Shown here piece by piece: positions 8,201 to 16,948 of a DNA stretch of 35,601 nucleotides. Under the pieces are notes generated by a model. The model was not told the origin of the DNA. It made no database searches and worked only from the letters and a program-made list of their open reading frames with translations. Both the position numbers and the translations under genes were made by a program. Positions within the stretch are counted from its first letter, which is position 1; every line of letters begins with the position of its first letter. This DNA comes from Methanobacteriota archaeon (GTDB taxonomy: Archaea > Thermoplasmatota > Poseidoniia > Poseidoniales > Poseidoniaceae). Where the stretch lies: NCBI GenBank assembly GCA_011522915.1, contig WTIA01000104.1, positions 1 through 35,601 on the forward strand. Direction: 5' to 3'.

Positions 8201-11200
8201 TGCATTCCCGGATGAGTGAAATTGGAAATGTCTTGGAATTGTAACTCAAATCCAACAGATAGAGGGTCAGCGCGTCTCATCGAAATCTGTGGAACTTCTT
8301 GTCCTGAATTTAGTTCCCACATCTTTAGTCCGTCTGCTGTTGCGATAGAGACGTATGAATTACTGATTACGCTTCCACCATTTGAATCACTTACTGCATA
8401 TCTTCCAATAATCTGTCCAGGATTTGAACCCGATTGAATGACAGTTGCCCCGTTTTCACCGACTATGATTAGATAATTGCCGTCAGATCTCATACTGTAA
8501 ACAGGCCAATCCTGCATAGCAAAGGTAGTGACACCGGTCACGAAATCTCCAGTACTTCTAGTCCAGTGAACCAGAGGTCCAACATCGGTTGCAATGTGAA
8601 CTCCGTAAAGGTCGGAAGTTACCGCAGTAACTCTGTTAGAAGGAAGTTGGTCGAATTGATGGAGTGAAATTACACTTTGTGTTGAGGTGTCGAATTGGGT
8701 GATTCCGGGCCTATCTGTTCCTCTTCCGTCGTGAGAAATGAATAGGCTGTTTTGGGTTACAGTAACTCCTGATGCGTCTGTAGTGGTCGTAATAGCACTG
8801 GTTAGTCCCCAAGTTGACAATCCCATCAGTCCGTCTGACTTATCGAAGTTATTGATTGACATTGACGAGGTGTCGTATTGGGAAAGGCCGCTTGGTGTAG
8901 CCATCCATATGTCGCCATCAAATTCGATTACGTCTTCCACGTATGAGATAGGTAGCCCGTCAAGTGACGTCCACGCAGTTTCCCAGTTATCTCCTGTAGC
9001 GTTCCATCTAGCAACACCGTTGTCTGTGGCGATGTAAATCGTTTCTGAGGTAATTTGACCAACACTGTTGGAATTGGTAACGGTTAGGAATGAGTTGACG
9101 TTATTTGAAGGCAGACCAGCCAGCAGTCTACCTGCTGTATATGTTTCAGTAGTTGTATTGAAAATTTGGATTCCGGCTGAAGATGAACCAGAACCTTGTA
9201 ATCCAATGAAAAGGTCATCGCCTAGAACCTTCAGGCCATCTTGGAAATTATGGATTCCCGTAGGCAGTGGTAACAATGTACCATTGGTTGTATCTAGTAG
9301 CCGTAAGCCTCTGTTGTTGCTAGCAAGGTACAAATCTGTACCTACCAGTTCGATATCAGTAACCGCTGCGTTTGCAGGAATAGTCCAACCTTTTTGCCAT
9401 TCCACAGATCCATTTGGAAGCTTGATTCCTTGCAAAACTCCAGATCCTGTATTTTGCCATGAAGCAGACGCAACCCAAATGTGGGTTTGATTACCTGACA
9501 TCGAGGTAACTTGACCGCTTACAAGGTTGGGTAGCGCATGAATTGTATTCTGACCTGCTTGATTGATTGTATCCACGTGTGAGTATCCAGATGTACCACC
9601 TGCTTGACCGATTAACCACTCTGTACCCAACCAATCTACTGAAGAGACGGCTGAACCTGTGGACCTAATGCCGGCGGTTCCAACAGATGCACCATTAGCA
9701 GATAAAATCGCTAATCCTCCGCCGATTACATTGTCTCCTTGGTTTCCAATATCATAGCCGATTACAAGTTTGCCCGAAGCATATGTCATTGCGCCCCACC
9801 AAACAGGGTCGCTTGGAATATTGTGAGTTGATGAAGAAAGACTCGACAACCAACCGCTGTTAGCATAATCATAGCGAGAAATCGGTTCACCATTGTCATG
9901 GTAAGCAACATACAAGATGTCATTTGCATCGTCGCATGCTACAGCCGCAGCATTTCCGTCATCCAATCGGGTTGATGTTGTAAAGGATGAAAGAATTGTA
10001 CCATTTTCTAAATCGAATCTAGCAACTCCTCCATTGTTTGCCGTTATTGAAACGTGGAATATCCCTGCACACATCTCCATTCCTATCGGATATCCATTTG
10101 GAATTCCGTTCGAGCCGCCATCCCACGAAACCCAGTTTCCTGACGAGTCGAGATGCATAATCTCTCCATCAATTCCCTGCCATCCTTGATTTCTAGCAGT
10201 TCCAACAACCAAGTCAGTGCCATTTGTCCACAGTTCGTAAACGACATCATCAGCCGTATTTGGCAGACCATTACCTGCAGTCCAATCTGACAACCATTGT
10301 TCTGAATTCTCATCGTACCTAGCAATACCGTCTTCGGTTGCGAAAAGAGTTTCTCCATCGAATTCTACAATTTCTCTGATTGGGAACTCAAGGTCATCCC
10401 ATTCATCTAACTTGGTTCCATTTGAATAGAACGCTTCAAGTTTTTCTTCGCCCCAAGAAATCCACTGTATGCCGTTTGAGGAAATGTGCGATGTGACTCT
10501 ATTTACAGCTCCGCTTGGCAGTAGTTCTGCCTGCCATGAATCGGTGCTTAGGTTGTAAAGTGCGATTCCTCCACTCCCCTCTGTATTCCACCATTGTCCG
10601 CTCGCTACTGCGATGTGTAGAACATCACCAATGATTTCCATTCCGTAAACGTCTCCCCCGTTTTCATCTAATTGCACACCAGCGTCAAGCACCGATTTTG
10701 TGGTGAAATTTACGATATCTATCCTGTAAACACTATCCGAAGTAAACTGTTGGTGGTAATACATTGTATCTCCATAAATTGCCAAATCATACGGGTTTCC
10801 GCTGCCTACATACAGGCTACCGGTTTTTTCAATATCGTATACTTCAGATCCGGTTGTAACGTTGAGAAGCTGGAAACCATCTGCTCCGCCCACCCATATT
10901 TGGCCAGGTCTTATGTCAGCGATTAGTCCTGTTACATCGCCATTTCCTCCGTCAAGAACGTTACTTTCGGTCCAAGTTGGTAACCATTCATTGTTAGGGA
11001 TGTCATATCTTGCAACGCCTATTCCGTTCAAGCCGATGTAAGCGATATCGTCTATAATTTCGACAAGAGCATTGTTTGTATTTTCTCCTGCTTCCCATGT
11101 ATCGTAAACAGTGAAAGAAGATTTATCGATTAATCCAATACCACTAGCAGTCCCTCCAAAGACTGTTGAGGCGTTCATACCTACTGCGCTTACCGCCCAG

Positions 11201-13659
11201 TTTGGCATTCCATCTTGTGGATTCATACAATCGTCAATTGCTCTAGTTGAAATAGAGTACTTGCATACCCCTATGTTTGTTCCAGCGTAAAGGTCTCCCC
11301 CGTTAGGAGAAGAGTCAATTGCGAAATCGAAAAATTGGAATGGCCGCAGATTCCAGGTGCTACCACTTGTAAGTTCTGATGCTGTATTTCCGTCCCAATA
11401 GATTGCTCCGTTTGAAGTACCAATGTACATACCTGAGTTGCCTGCAACCGACTCCATTGCGTAGACTTGATTTGTCGGAAGAATCTCTGTAGACCCTGCG
11501 TTTGCTCTATTCGGTTTCACGGTCAATGGAATTAGTATTTCCCCGGTCGAAAGGTCCTTTCTCGCAACTCCGTAGCCTGGTAGTCCAATATGCAAAACTT
11601 GGGGGTTAGTTCCCAATATTGCAATTGGTGCGAAGTCTACGTCATTTATTCCAGTTGAGACCCAAGAGCCAAGGAACGAATTGTTCGCAATAATGTACCT
11701 ATTTAGCCCATCTTCAGGGGTTCCAATGTATGCAACACCGTTGTGTATCGCAACGCCGGTTGGGTTGTTTGAATCTAGATCAGTTGTCGCCTCGTTTAAG
11801 GAAATAACGGGGTCGTTTGTAGATTTGTTAAATACTGAAGCACCATCTTCGGGATGGATTGCAACAACCCAATCGCCCTCAACATCAAGCCCTGAAACAT
11901 CATCTGATTGTAATCCGTCAGATGAGTCCCATGTATCGATTACATTTCCAAAAGAGTCAACGATATGTATTCCACTGCCCATTGTGCTAACCAGAATATT
12001 ACTTCCATCGTTCACAATTTGTGAGATAACATCACCCATGTCGATTGGACTTAGCCATCTTGATTGGCCTACCGAGTATCTATCAAGGTAGTTTTCACTT
12101 CCAACGTAAATCACCCCGTTGAATTGCATAGCGTCTTCCATATCGCCCGAACTTGGACTGCTACCGATTACAAAATCACCAGTGTAGAGGGGCGAATTAC
12201 CCGGTTCAAGCATTGCAAGAACCGCACTACCATCTGTGACCATAACGGTATCATTGGTTGGACTTCTTGAACCTGAATTTGGCCAATAGAGGATATTTTT
12301 ACCGCCCCCGATTAGACCGAAATTAGTAAGAGGAATTGATGAGGAAAAAGTGCCAGAATTGGTATTGTAAACGTGGACAGTATCCGAGGTAAGAATTTGA
12401 ATTTCGTTATTCACTACTGTAATTCCAGGTACTTCATCAGAAGACAACCAGTTTCCGCTATTCCAGGTTGCCAACCAGAAGTTATTGGTTAACTCTCTTC
12501 TAGCAATACCAGCATCGAAGGATGAAATTAGGAGTTGATTTCCAGCTATGGCGAAATCGCTGATGAAATCAGAATGCAGAGTATTCGCTGTAGACCAAGG
12601 AGATAATGGAGACATTGACCCAACGTCCCATCTTCCAACTCCTCCATCCAGCAATGAAACATAGATGATGCTGTTGTGCTCAAAAGTTTTCCAAGGAGTT
12701 CCAGAAGGCCAATTGCTAGTTGAACTCGCTTGCTCTAATGTCCATCCTGTTCCTGCAGTATTAATCCTGAAAACTCCCGAGTTACTGAACGCGAAAAGGT
12801 CTCCGTTGCTGGCGAAATGAGTGTTGCTCCACTCCCCGCCGGATGGCTCTGCAGGTAAATCTGGACCCCAACTAGTGTCTGATAGATTGAGAGAGTGAAT
12901 GTATCCTTGATCAGTTGTTACCAACATCAAGCTGTTTGAAATATCCATTTCCAAATCAAGAATATAGTCTCCATCCTCTGAATTTTGGATTTCAAAAATA
13001 TCGATTGCGCTTGGAGAGGATTGGGCATCCAAGACTAGTATGAATGTCCCAATCGCAGCGTACATCCTTCCATCTGTTGGGTGAATTTCATAATCTTGAA
13101 TGTATAACTCAACAGGTTCAAGGGAGGTGAACGGGTCTGCAGGGGCCAGTGCTTCCAAGATAAATTCAGTGATTTCAGAGCCCGACGGCATAGTTACCGT
13201 GGCACCAACATCAGCGTTTGGTGCTAATCTTGCTTGATGCGGATTGTTGGAGTCGAAACCAAAGGTTTGCCCCATCCATCCATGATTTCTCCAATCAAAG
13301 AAAACTTGGCCGGTATCAGGAGAAAATAGCAGAGGTTGCTGAATTGTTACTCCTTGAGAGCCATCGACTCTGACTTCCATGGACACGTTTCCAAGAATTG
13401 CACCCGGAGCGAAATCTAATACCAACTCATCGCTAGCCTGAGTTCCATTTATTGGATTTGCACCGGTGGCGTTCATCAGCACCCAGCCAGTGTCTTCTGT
13501 CCCCTCCATCGGCCATATTACTTCGTTCGGCCCATCGTGTGCACTAACCACTGGAGAGTATAGAACTGGACCTAATGAAGCAAGCAACATCACACAGACA
13601 AGACCCACTGCCCTAAGACCGGATTTGGCAGAGCCTACGGCTCTGTGGGAGTTGTTCAT
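5299..13659 (-). CDS. Giant membrane-anchored beta-propeller/Fn3-like surface protein, 2786 aa
   Basis: Residues 1-40 form a signal peptide with cleavage after SPVVSA. From about residue 170 to 1800 runs a long series of propeller blades with an x-I/V-x-G-T/S-x-x-G-(V/I)-x-R-(Y/W)-D pattern (for example GDIWMATPSGLSQYD, ETIYIATDNGVARW, GDLYAGTNIGVCKY), resembling the Reg_prop blades of sensor ectodomains. Residues about 1935-2630 hold five Fn3-like modules, four with a W/Y-x-x-P-x-DDG signature (DRPDDGG, VPNDDGG, HPNDDGT, RPGDDGT). An acidic Ser/Asp stretch precedes one transmembrane helix (2664-2681). The last 105 residues are cytoplasmic and Pro/Gln-rich, ending EEIDTSFLDDLL. No kinase, protease or other output domain follows. 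It heads the minus-strand run and its 3' end abuts or overlaps pabC. A TATA-like box lies about 21 nt upstream. Role: sensing, adhesion or polymer binding at the surface (inference). Confidence 0.85.
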   Translation of the reverse strand: MNNSHRAVGSAKSGLRAVGLVCVMLLASLGPVLYSPVVSAHDGPNEVIWPMEGTEDTGWVLMNATGANPINGTQASDELVLDFAPGAILGNVSMEVRVDGSQGVTIQQPLLFSPDTGQVFFDWRNHGWMGQTFGFDSNNPHQARLAPNADVGATVTMPSGSEITEFILEALAPADPFTSLEPVELYIQDYEIHPTDGRMYAAIGTFILVLDAQSSPSAIDIFEIQNSEDGDYILDLEMDISNSLMLVTTDQGYIHSLNLSDTSWGPDLPAEPSGGEWSNTHFASNGDLFAFSNSGVFRINTAGTGWTLEQASSTSNWPSGTPWKTFEHNSIIYVSLLDGGVGRWDVGSMSPLSPWSTANTLHSDFISDFAIAGNQLLISSFDAGIARRELTNNFWLATWNSGNWLSSDEVPGITVVNNEIQILTSDTVHVYNTNSGTFSSSIPLTNFGLIGGGKNILYWPNSGSRSPTNDTVMVTDGSAVLAMLEPGNSPLYTGDFVIGSSPSSGDMEDAMQFNGVIYVGSENYLDRYSVGQSRWLSPIDMGDVISQIVNDGSNILVSTMGSGIHIVDSFGNVIDTWDSSDGLQSDDVSGLDVEGDWVVAIHPEDGASVFNKSTNDPVISLNEATTDLDSNNPTGVAIHNGVAYIGTPEDGLNRYIIANNSFLGSWVSTGINDVDFAPIAILGTNPQVLHIGLPGYGVARKDLSTGEILIPLTVKPNRANAGSTEILPTNQVYAMESVAGNSGMYIGTSNGAIYWDGNTASELTSGSTWNLRPFQFFDFAIDSSPNGGDLYAGTNIGVCKYSISTRAIDDCMNPQDGMPNWAVSAVGMNASTVFGGTASGIGLIDKSSFTVYDTWEAGENTNNALVEIIDDIAYIGLNGIGVARYDIPNNEWLPTWTESNVLDGGNGDVTGLIADIRPGQIWVGGADGFQLLNVTTGSEVYDIEKTGSLYVGSGNPYDLAIYGDTMYYHQQFTSDSVYRIDIVNFTTKSVLDAGVQLDENGGDVYGMEIIGDVLHIAVASGQWWNTEGSGGIALYNLSTDSWQAELLPSGAVNRVTSHISSNGIQWISWGEEKLEAFYSNGTKLDEWDDLEFPIREIVEFDGETLFATEDGIARYDENSEQWLSDWTAGNGLPNTADDVVYELWTNGTDLVVGTARNQGWQGIDGEIMHLDSSGNWVSWDGGSNGIPNGYPIGMEMCAGIFHVSITANNGGVARFDLENGTILSSFTTSTRLDDGNAAAVACDDANDILYVAYHDNGEPISRYDYANSGWLSSLSSSTHNIPSDPVWWGAMTYASGKLVIGYDIGNQGDNVIGGGLAILSANGASVGTAGIRSTGSAVSSVDWLGTEWLIGQAGGTSGYSHVDTINQAGQNTIHALPNLVSGQVTSMSGNQTHIWVASASWQNTGSGVLQGIKLPNGSVEWQKGWTIPANAAVTDIELVGTDLYLASNNRGLRLLDTTNGTLLPLPTGIHNFQDGLKVLGDDLFIGLQGSGSSSAGIQIFNTTTETYTAGRLLAGLPSNNVNSFLTVTNSNSVGQITSETIYIATDNGVARWNATGDNWETAWTSLDGLPISYVEDVIEFDGDIWMATPSGLSQYDTSSMSINNFDKSDGLMGLSTWGLTSAITTTTDASGVTVTQNSLFISHDGRGTDRPGITQFDTSTQSVISLHQFDQLPSNRVTAVTSDLYGVHIATDVGPLVHWTRSTGDFVTGVTTFAMQDWPVYSMRSDGNYLIIVGENGATVIQSGSNPGQIIGRYAVSDSNGGSVISNSYVSIATADGLKMWELNSGQEVPQISMRRADPLSVGFELQFQDISNFTHPGMQVTVVDPANPVTLSNDGTTGPHGILMQTAPLTFSSPVDGAATWAKLVDLKWNSTVNLSNDPAFITSMQYAIDNGVLLNGTRLVSLSLNSPSNGSMWVKLTYDWYRTETPVQGLSLWDRPDDGGQTLMANWSLVHDDDFARYAVYLNEGPWATQPTAADLQPRAPDATVSLHSRLQTEISTINGQPLQDGVEYWAVVVVEYNDGRFGTPSIPFGPATPSDEVPIPPKWATAISGGGVVNADGEVFAEWARCEALDLATTNVYASTSDISNALGLEVHTEFIPQIGNASVMTLEAGKPHWLAFTCVDESGQEDLVNATVIGPIVPTGGINDGVPPPKLTGVWAEDVPNDDGGRVQIGWQNSVADDCAFVAVYMMPAENPANIDLGQSIPTNVDDMVEVAIVPDCETNMTIIDSIGEDSLIDGQAYWIGAVAFDKWLNGDTGDVTVLEVTPFVNNLNGPSEPERISELSAWDHPNDDGTAIDISWSPSEVDDFDFYVIWASEYPLGDLTEMWNAGGTEPGICGCIVMDKQWIDTEKSPIELTLNTALYGGNDLSSSSPKQIVPDIPLYVAITVHDVKGNVHLNNLNTATATPVDNLADTTAPERLSELNLYDRPGDDGTAVMLEFELSEDSDVAFYEVYAAAFTFTSVGDTGTVKSPIATLDRSPTLPLTIEILVFDTLVVPNTPVTVAVVPVDWSGNAHYDNLVTSTAIAIDDGIDDVGAYLPDIEGISLQWVDDSILVSWEHSTNPSVRGYVVYISDSQFQNVADANNVGETSASNTFLITPQEFSELSNETSWWIGVSAKDDVNNRKLIESQRLDPQEDSGDSSKDDSEKDSSTDLGELLTTDNLFIAIMVLVSVLLLMLLLRGRGKKPVRDKQWELQEATWGIEARSGWDDVGTFGGQAAPPVAAPQAIQPAQQNEIYAAAQRIQQPNQTPPPQNQNWGQTYTPTQPLQQQRPQEEIDTSFLDDLL

Positions 13660-13680
13660 AGGATACTATCCGAATTCAAT

Positions 13681-13690
13681 GGTATATCAA
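13681..13690 (-). promoter_or_regulatory. TATA-like box before the giant surface-protein gene
   Basis: On the minus strand this reads TTGATATACC, ending 21 nt before the ATG at 13659. The same 9-mer TTGATATAC precedes radA at nearly the same distance. Archaeal TATA boxes sit about 25-30 nt before transcription starts, so the transcript would begin at or close to the start codon (leaderless or nearly so). Confidence 0.45.
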
Positions 13691-13834
13691 GCGAATGCTA
13701 TATTGTTTTAACAAAAATAAATGAAATTTCACCTCTGTGATGCCAGAACCACCCAATAATCAACGCTCAATCGATTAAGTTTCACACAAAGGTCAAACCC
13801 TTTCTCTTTCCGCTTTAGACTCGGAGAGAGAACT

Positions 13835-16135
13835 TTGGACGAAGACTGGCGAGAGCGGACTATCAAAAAAGAAGCTCTAGATTATCATGAAGCATCGCCA
13901 AGAGGCAAAATCAAAGTCGTCCCGACCAAACCCCACTCTACATCTCATGAACTATCCCTAGCGTATTCTCCGGGGGTTGCATATCCATGTTTAGAGATTG
14001 CAGACAAACCGGATGATGCTTATCGATATACTTCAAAGGGTAATTTAGTGGCAGTAATTTCAAACGGAACCGCTGTTTTAGGTCTAGGCAATATTGGAGC
14101 CCTGGCTTCCAAGCCTGTGATGGAAGGCAAAGGTTTGCTGCTGAAAACATTCGCAGACATCGATGTTTTCGATATACAGGTTGATACAGAAGACCCAGAG
14201 GAGTTTATCAAAACTGTTTGCAACATCGCTCCGACATTTGGAGGAATAAATCTTGAAGATATCAAGGCTCCAGAGTGTTTCGAAATCGAGAGAAGAATTG
14301 CAGAGGCTACCGATATTCCTGTTATGCATGATGACCAACACGGTACTGCAATAATATCAGGTGCTGCACTACTAAATGCTGCAGAATTACAGGGTAAAGA
14401 TTTGTCAAAAATCAAAGTGGTAGTTGCCGGTGCAGGCGCTTCAGCAATCGCTTGTGCAAATCATTACGTTGCCCTTGGTGTCAAAAGAAGCAATATCATA
14501 ATGTGTGATTCTAATGGAATTATGACAAAAAAACGTCTAGAATCGGGCGAATTAAACGAATTCAAAGCACCCTATGCAGTTGATGGACCTGATGGTAATC
14601 TAGCGGATGCTTTGGTCGATGCGGATGTGTTACTGGGTCTCTCAAGGGGTGGTTTGGTATCGGGAGAAATGGTTGCTAAAATGGCCCCTAAACCCATTAT
14701 TTTCGCACTTGCAAATCCAACACCTGAAATCATGCCTCATGAAGTATTGGCAGTACGCGATGATGCGATAATTGCAACAGGGCGCTCAGACTTCCCAAAT
14801 CAGGTGAACAATGTACTCGGATTCCCATATATCTTCAGAGGGGCCCTCGATGTACGTGCAAGAGATATTACACAAGGAATGAAAATGGCCGCAACTAAAG
14901 CATTAGCAGCATTAGCAAAGGAACCAGTTCCAGATTATATCGCTCATGCTTATTCGGGCGAAGAAATGCAATATGGTCCACAATACATTATACCTAAGCC
15001 ATTCGATAGGAGGGTTTTGATTTGGGAAGCCGCAGATGTAGCAGAGGCTGCCGTTATGGAAGGCATAGCAGCAATCAAGCCAGAGGATTTTGACAAGCAA
15101 GCATACAAAGAATCCTTGGAAGCAAGACTGGGTATGTCTTACTCCGTAATGCGAGGAGTATTCAATCAGGTGAAAGGTAAGAAAAAGAAAATCGTATTCC
15201 CAGAAGGAGATCACGAAAAGGTCATTCGTGCCGCAGCACAGTGTGTGGACCAAGATATCTGCAAACCAATTTTGTTGGGTAATGTGGAGAGTATCCAAGA
15301 AAAGATGAATGATTTGAACCTTGACTTTGATTGTGAAATAACAAATCCGAGATATGACGAAAGGCGTATTGGAGATTATGACCTCAAATTATTGGAAAAT
15401 CGAAGTCGGAAAGGAATGACGATTGTTGATGCGCAAAGACTGCTGAAAAGCAGACCTTATTTTGCAGCTCAAATGGTTGAGCAAGGCGATGCAGACGGGT
15501 TCTTGGGAGGAATAAGCAGGAATTATGCTGACGTTCTGCGCCCGTGTTTAGAAGTCATTGGAAGCGATGCAGACAGTCACTGTGCAATCGGTTGTTACAT
15601 GATGGTAGTAAAGGGAAGGCTGATTTTCTTGGGGGACGCGACGGTAAATGTATACCCTGACGCCAAAACTTTGGCAGATATTGCAGTTCAAACCGCAAAG
15701 GTTGCAAGAAGATTCGGACTTGAACCTAAAGTTGCAATGCTTTCATTCTCGAATTTTGGCAGCAGTCGAGCCCAACGTTCAGAGAGAATCGAAGAGGCCA
15801 TTGAAATGGCTTTAGAAATGGATTCATCATTGAAAATTGATGGTCCAATGCAGGCAGATACTGCTCTAGATGTAGAGGTACAATCCGAATATCCATTCAT
15901 GGCATTTGAGGGCCCAGCCAATGTTTTGATATGCCCCAATTTGGCTTCAGCAAATATAGCATACAAACTTCTTGAGAAGTTGGGAGATGCCGAAATGACA
16001 GGTCCAATTCTTGATGGTCTAGACAAACCAGTTCAGCTTCTAGCAAGGGCAGATGGAGTAAGGCACATTGTCAACATGGCTGCAATATGCGCATTGGATG
16101 CCATTAGACAAGAATCCTACTGGACTACTCTTTGA
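13835..16135 (+). CDS. maeB: NADP-type malic enzyme fused to phosphotransacetylase-like domain
   Basis: 766 residues, the usual length of the MaeB hybrid class. Residues 1-430 are the malic enzyme: LAYSPGVAYPC, SNGTAVLGLGNIG, the DIKAPECFEIE metal site, HDDQHGTA, and the Rossmann loop VVAGAGASAIA. Residues about 435-760 are a PTA_PTB (phosphate acetyltransferase-like) domain, starting MSYSVMRGVFNQVKG and IVFPEGDHEK. In characterised hybrids this domain acts as an acetyl-CoA-sensing regulatory module rather than a transacetylase. Reaction: malate + NAD(P)+ to pyruvate + CO2 + NAD(P)H. The start is TTG at 13835, 8 nt after GGAG at 13823-13826, and the resulting N-terminus aligns with the family (ALDYHEASPRGKIKVVPTKP). 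It diverges from the giant gene; its end overlaps the convergent SUMF1-like gene by 11 nt. Confidence 0.93.
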   Translation: MDEDWRERTIKKEALDYHEASPRGKIKVVPTKPHSTSHELSLAYSPGVAYPCLEIADKPDDAYRYTSKGNLVAVISNGTAVLGLGNIGALASKPVMEGKGLLLKTFADIDVFDIQVDTEDPEEFIKTVCNIAPTFGGINLEDIKAPECFEIERRIAEATDIPVMHDDQHGTAIISGAALLNAAELQGKDLSKIKVVVAGAGASAIACANHYVALGVKRSNIIMCDSNGIMTKKRLESGELNEFKAPYAVDGPDGNLADALVDADVLLGLSRGGLVSGEMVAKMAPKPIIFALANPTPEIMPHEVLAVRDDAIIATGRSDFPNQVNNVLGFPYIFRGALDVRARDITQGMKMAATKALAALAKEPVPDYIAHAYSGEEMQYGPQYIIPKPFDRRVLIWEAADVAEAAVMEGIAAIKPEDFDKQAYKESLEARLGMSYSVMRGVFNQVKGKKKKIVFPEGDHEKVIRAAAQCVDQDICKPILLGNVESIQEKMNDLNLDFDCEITNPRYDERRIGDYDLKLLENRSRKGMTIVDAQRLLKSRPYFAAQMVEQGDADGFLGGISRNYADVLRPCLEVIGSDADSHCAIGCYMMVVKGRLIFLGDATVNVYPDAKTLADIAVQTAKVARRFGLEPKVAMLSFSNFGSSRAQRSERIEEAIEMALEMDSSLKIDGPMQADTALDVEVQSEYPFMAFEGPANVLICPNLASANIAYKLLEKLGDAEMTGPILDGLDKPVQLLARADGVRHIVNMAAICALDAIRQESYWTTL

Positions 16136-16946
16136 CCTGAATTAAGTTGCCTTCAGAGTCAACTCCCCAGGTTGGCCTCTTTGGTCTCCAAAACGCTCCG
16201 GTTACAAATCCAGCACACAAACCACCGAACAACAGGTTCGCCCAGCCATCAACTGCGTATGATGAAAAGCCTCTCAAAATTGGGATTGTGAAACTTGGAA
16301 TTATTCCCAAGATGGTTGTCCAAAATAACTCGCTTCTAATGTTTGAAGATAGGTTAGCGTTGTCAGGTACGCGCAGCGCTTCTCCTTGCCGTTTTGGAGA
16401 TATAACCAATCTGAATCCTACCTTTGGAAGGGGCCTATCGCCCGGAGTTGCAACTTGGGCATACACTCCCTCTCGAGTAGGGTGAGCGGATTGAGACACC
16501 CTGTGTCCCGACATAGGCCCAATCATTTCTCCCACTCTTGGTCGCCCATCCAAGGTCGCACCTCTGTGGTTGCCAGTAGCCTCATCAGCAAGCAATTCAG
16601 TCCATCCACATGGAAGTTTGATGTAAGCTTCAGCCGCTTTCCATTCGGACTGAGTTGGCCTTCTAACATCATCATCAAAATGATTGGATAACGCAGAGCA
16701 AATTAAGTCAACATCATCATTCGTAATCATGTCCTTTAACTCGTTTGTATCACTATTTTTACCGAGAATTTCAGCGTATTGAGTTTCCGTAATAGGTGTC
16801 TCCATTATCATGAAAGATGGTAAATTCACCCTATGCCGCGGCCTTTCACTGGCATATACCCAAGCCCCTTTATCAGTTCCAAGAAAGATCTCAGTCGAAT
16901 CAATTTTAATGAAACGAAGCCCAAATGGACCTTCAACGATTTCCAT
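16125..16946 (-). CDS. SUMF1/FGE-fold domain protein with C-terminal membrane helices
   Basis: 273 residues. The N-terminal 190 show the formylglycine-generating-enzyme (SUMF1) fold: FLGTDKG then RPRHRVNLPSF, ETPITETQYAEILG, RRPTQSEWKAAEAY and a closing KVGFRLVI. It is shorter than true FGE, and the paired active-site cysteines of that enzyme are absent, so it is more likely a non-catalytic or binding member. After a linker come two hydrophobic segments (LFWTTILGIIPSFTIPIL and WANLLFGGLCAGFVTGAF) and a short tail. ATG at 16946 lies 2 nt after the upstream GST-like gene's stop and 6 nt after AGGTG; the longer ATG at 16985 would overlap that gene by 37 nt. Likely co-transcribed with the two genes upstream. 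No sulfatase is seen nearby. Confidence 0.75.
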   Translation of the reverse strand: MEIVEGPFGLRFIKIDSTEIFLGTDKGAWVYASERPRHRVNLPSFMIMETPITETQYAEILGKNSDTNELKDMITNDDVDLICSALSNHFDDDVRRPTQSEWKAAEAYIKLPCGWTELLADEATGNHRGATLDGRPRVGEMIGPMSGHRVSQSAHPTREGVYAQVATPGDRPLPKVGFRLVISPKRQGEALRVPDNANLSSNIRSELFWTTILGIIPSFTIPILRGFSSYAVDGWANLLFGGLCAGFVTGAFWRPKRPTWGVDSEGNLIQVKE

Positions 16947-16948
16947 AA

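Noticed and set aside
5299-13659. Repeats in the giant gene as a possible CRISPR or DNA satellite
   Set aside because: The periodicity is at the protein level, in degenerate propeller blades; there is no exact DNA repeat with uniform spacers.
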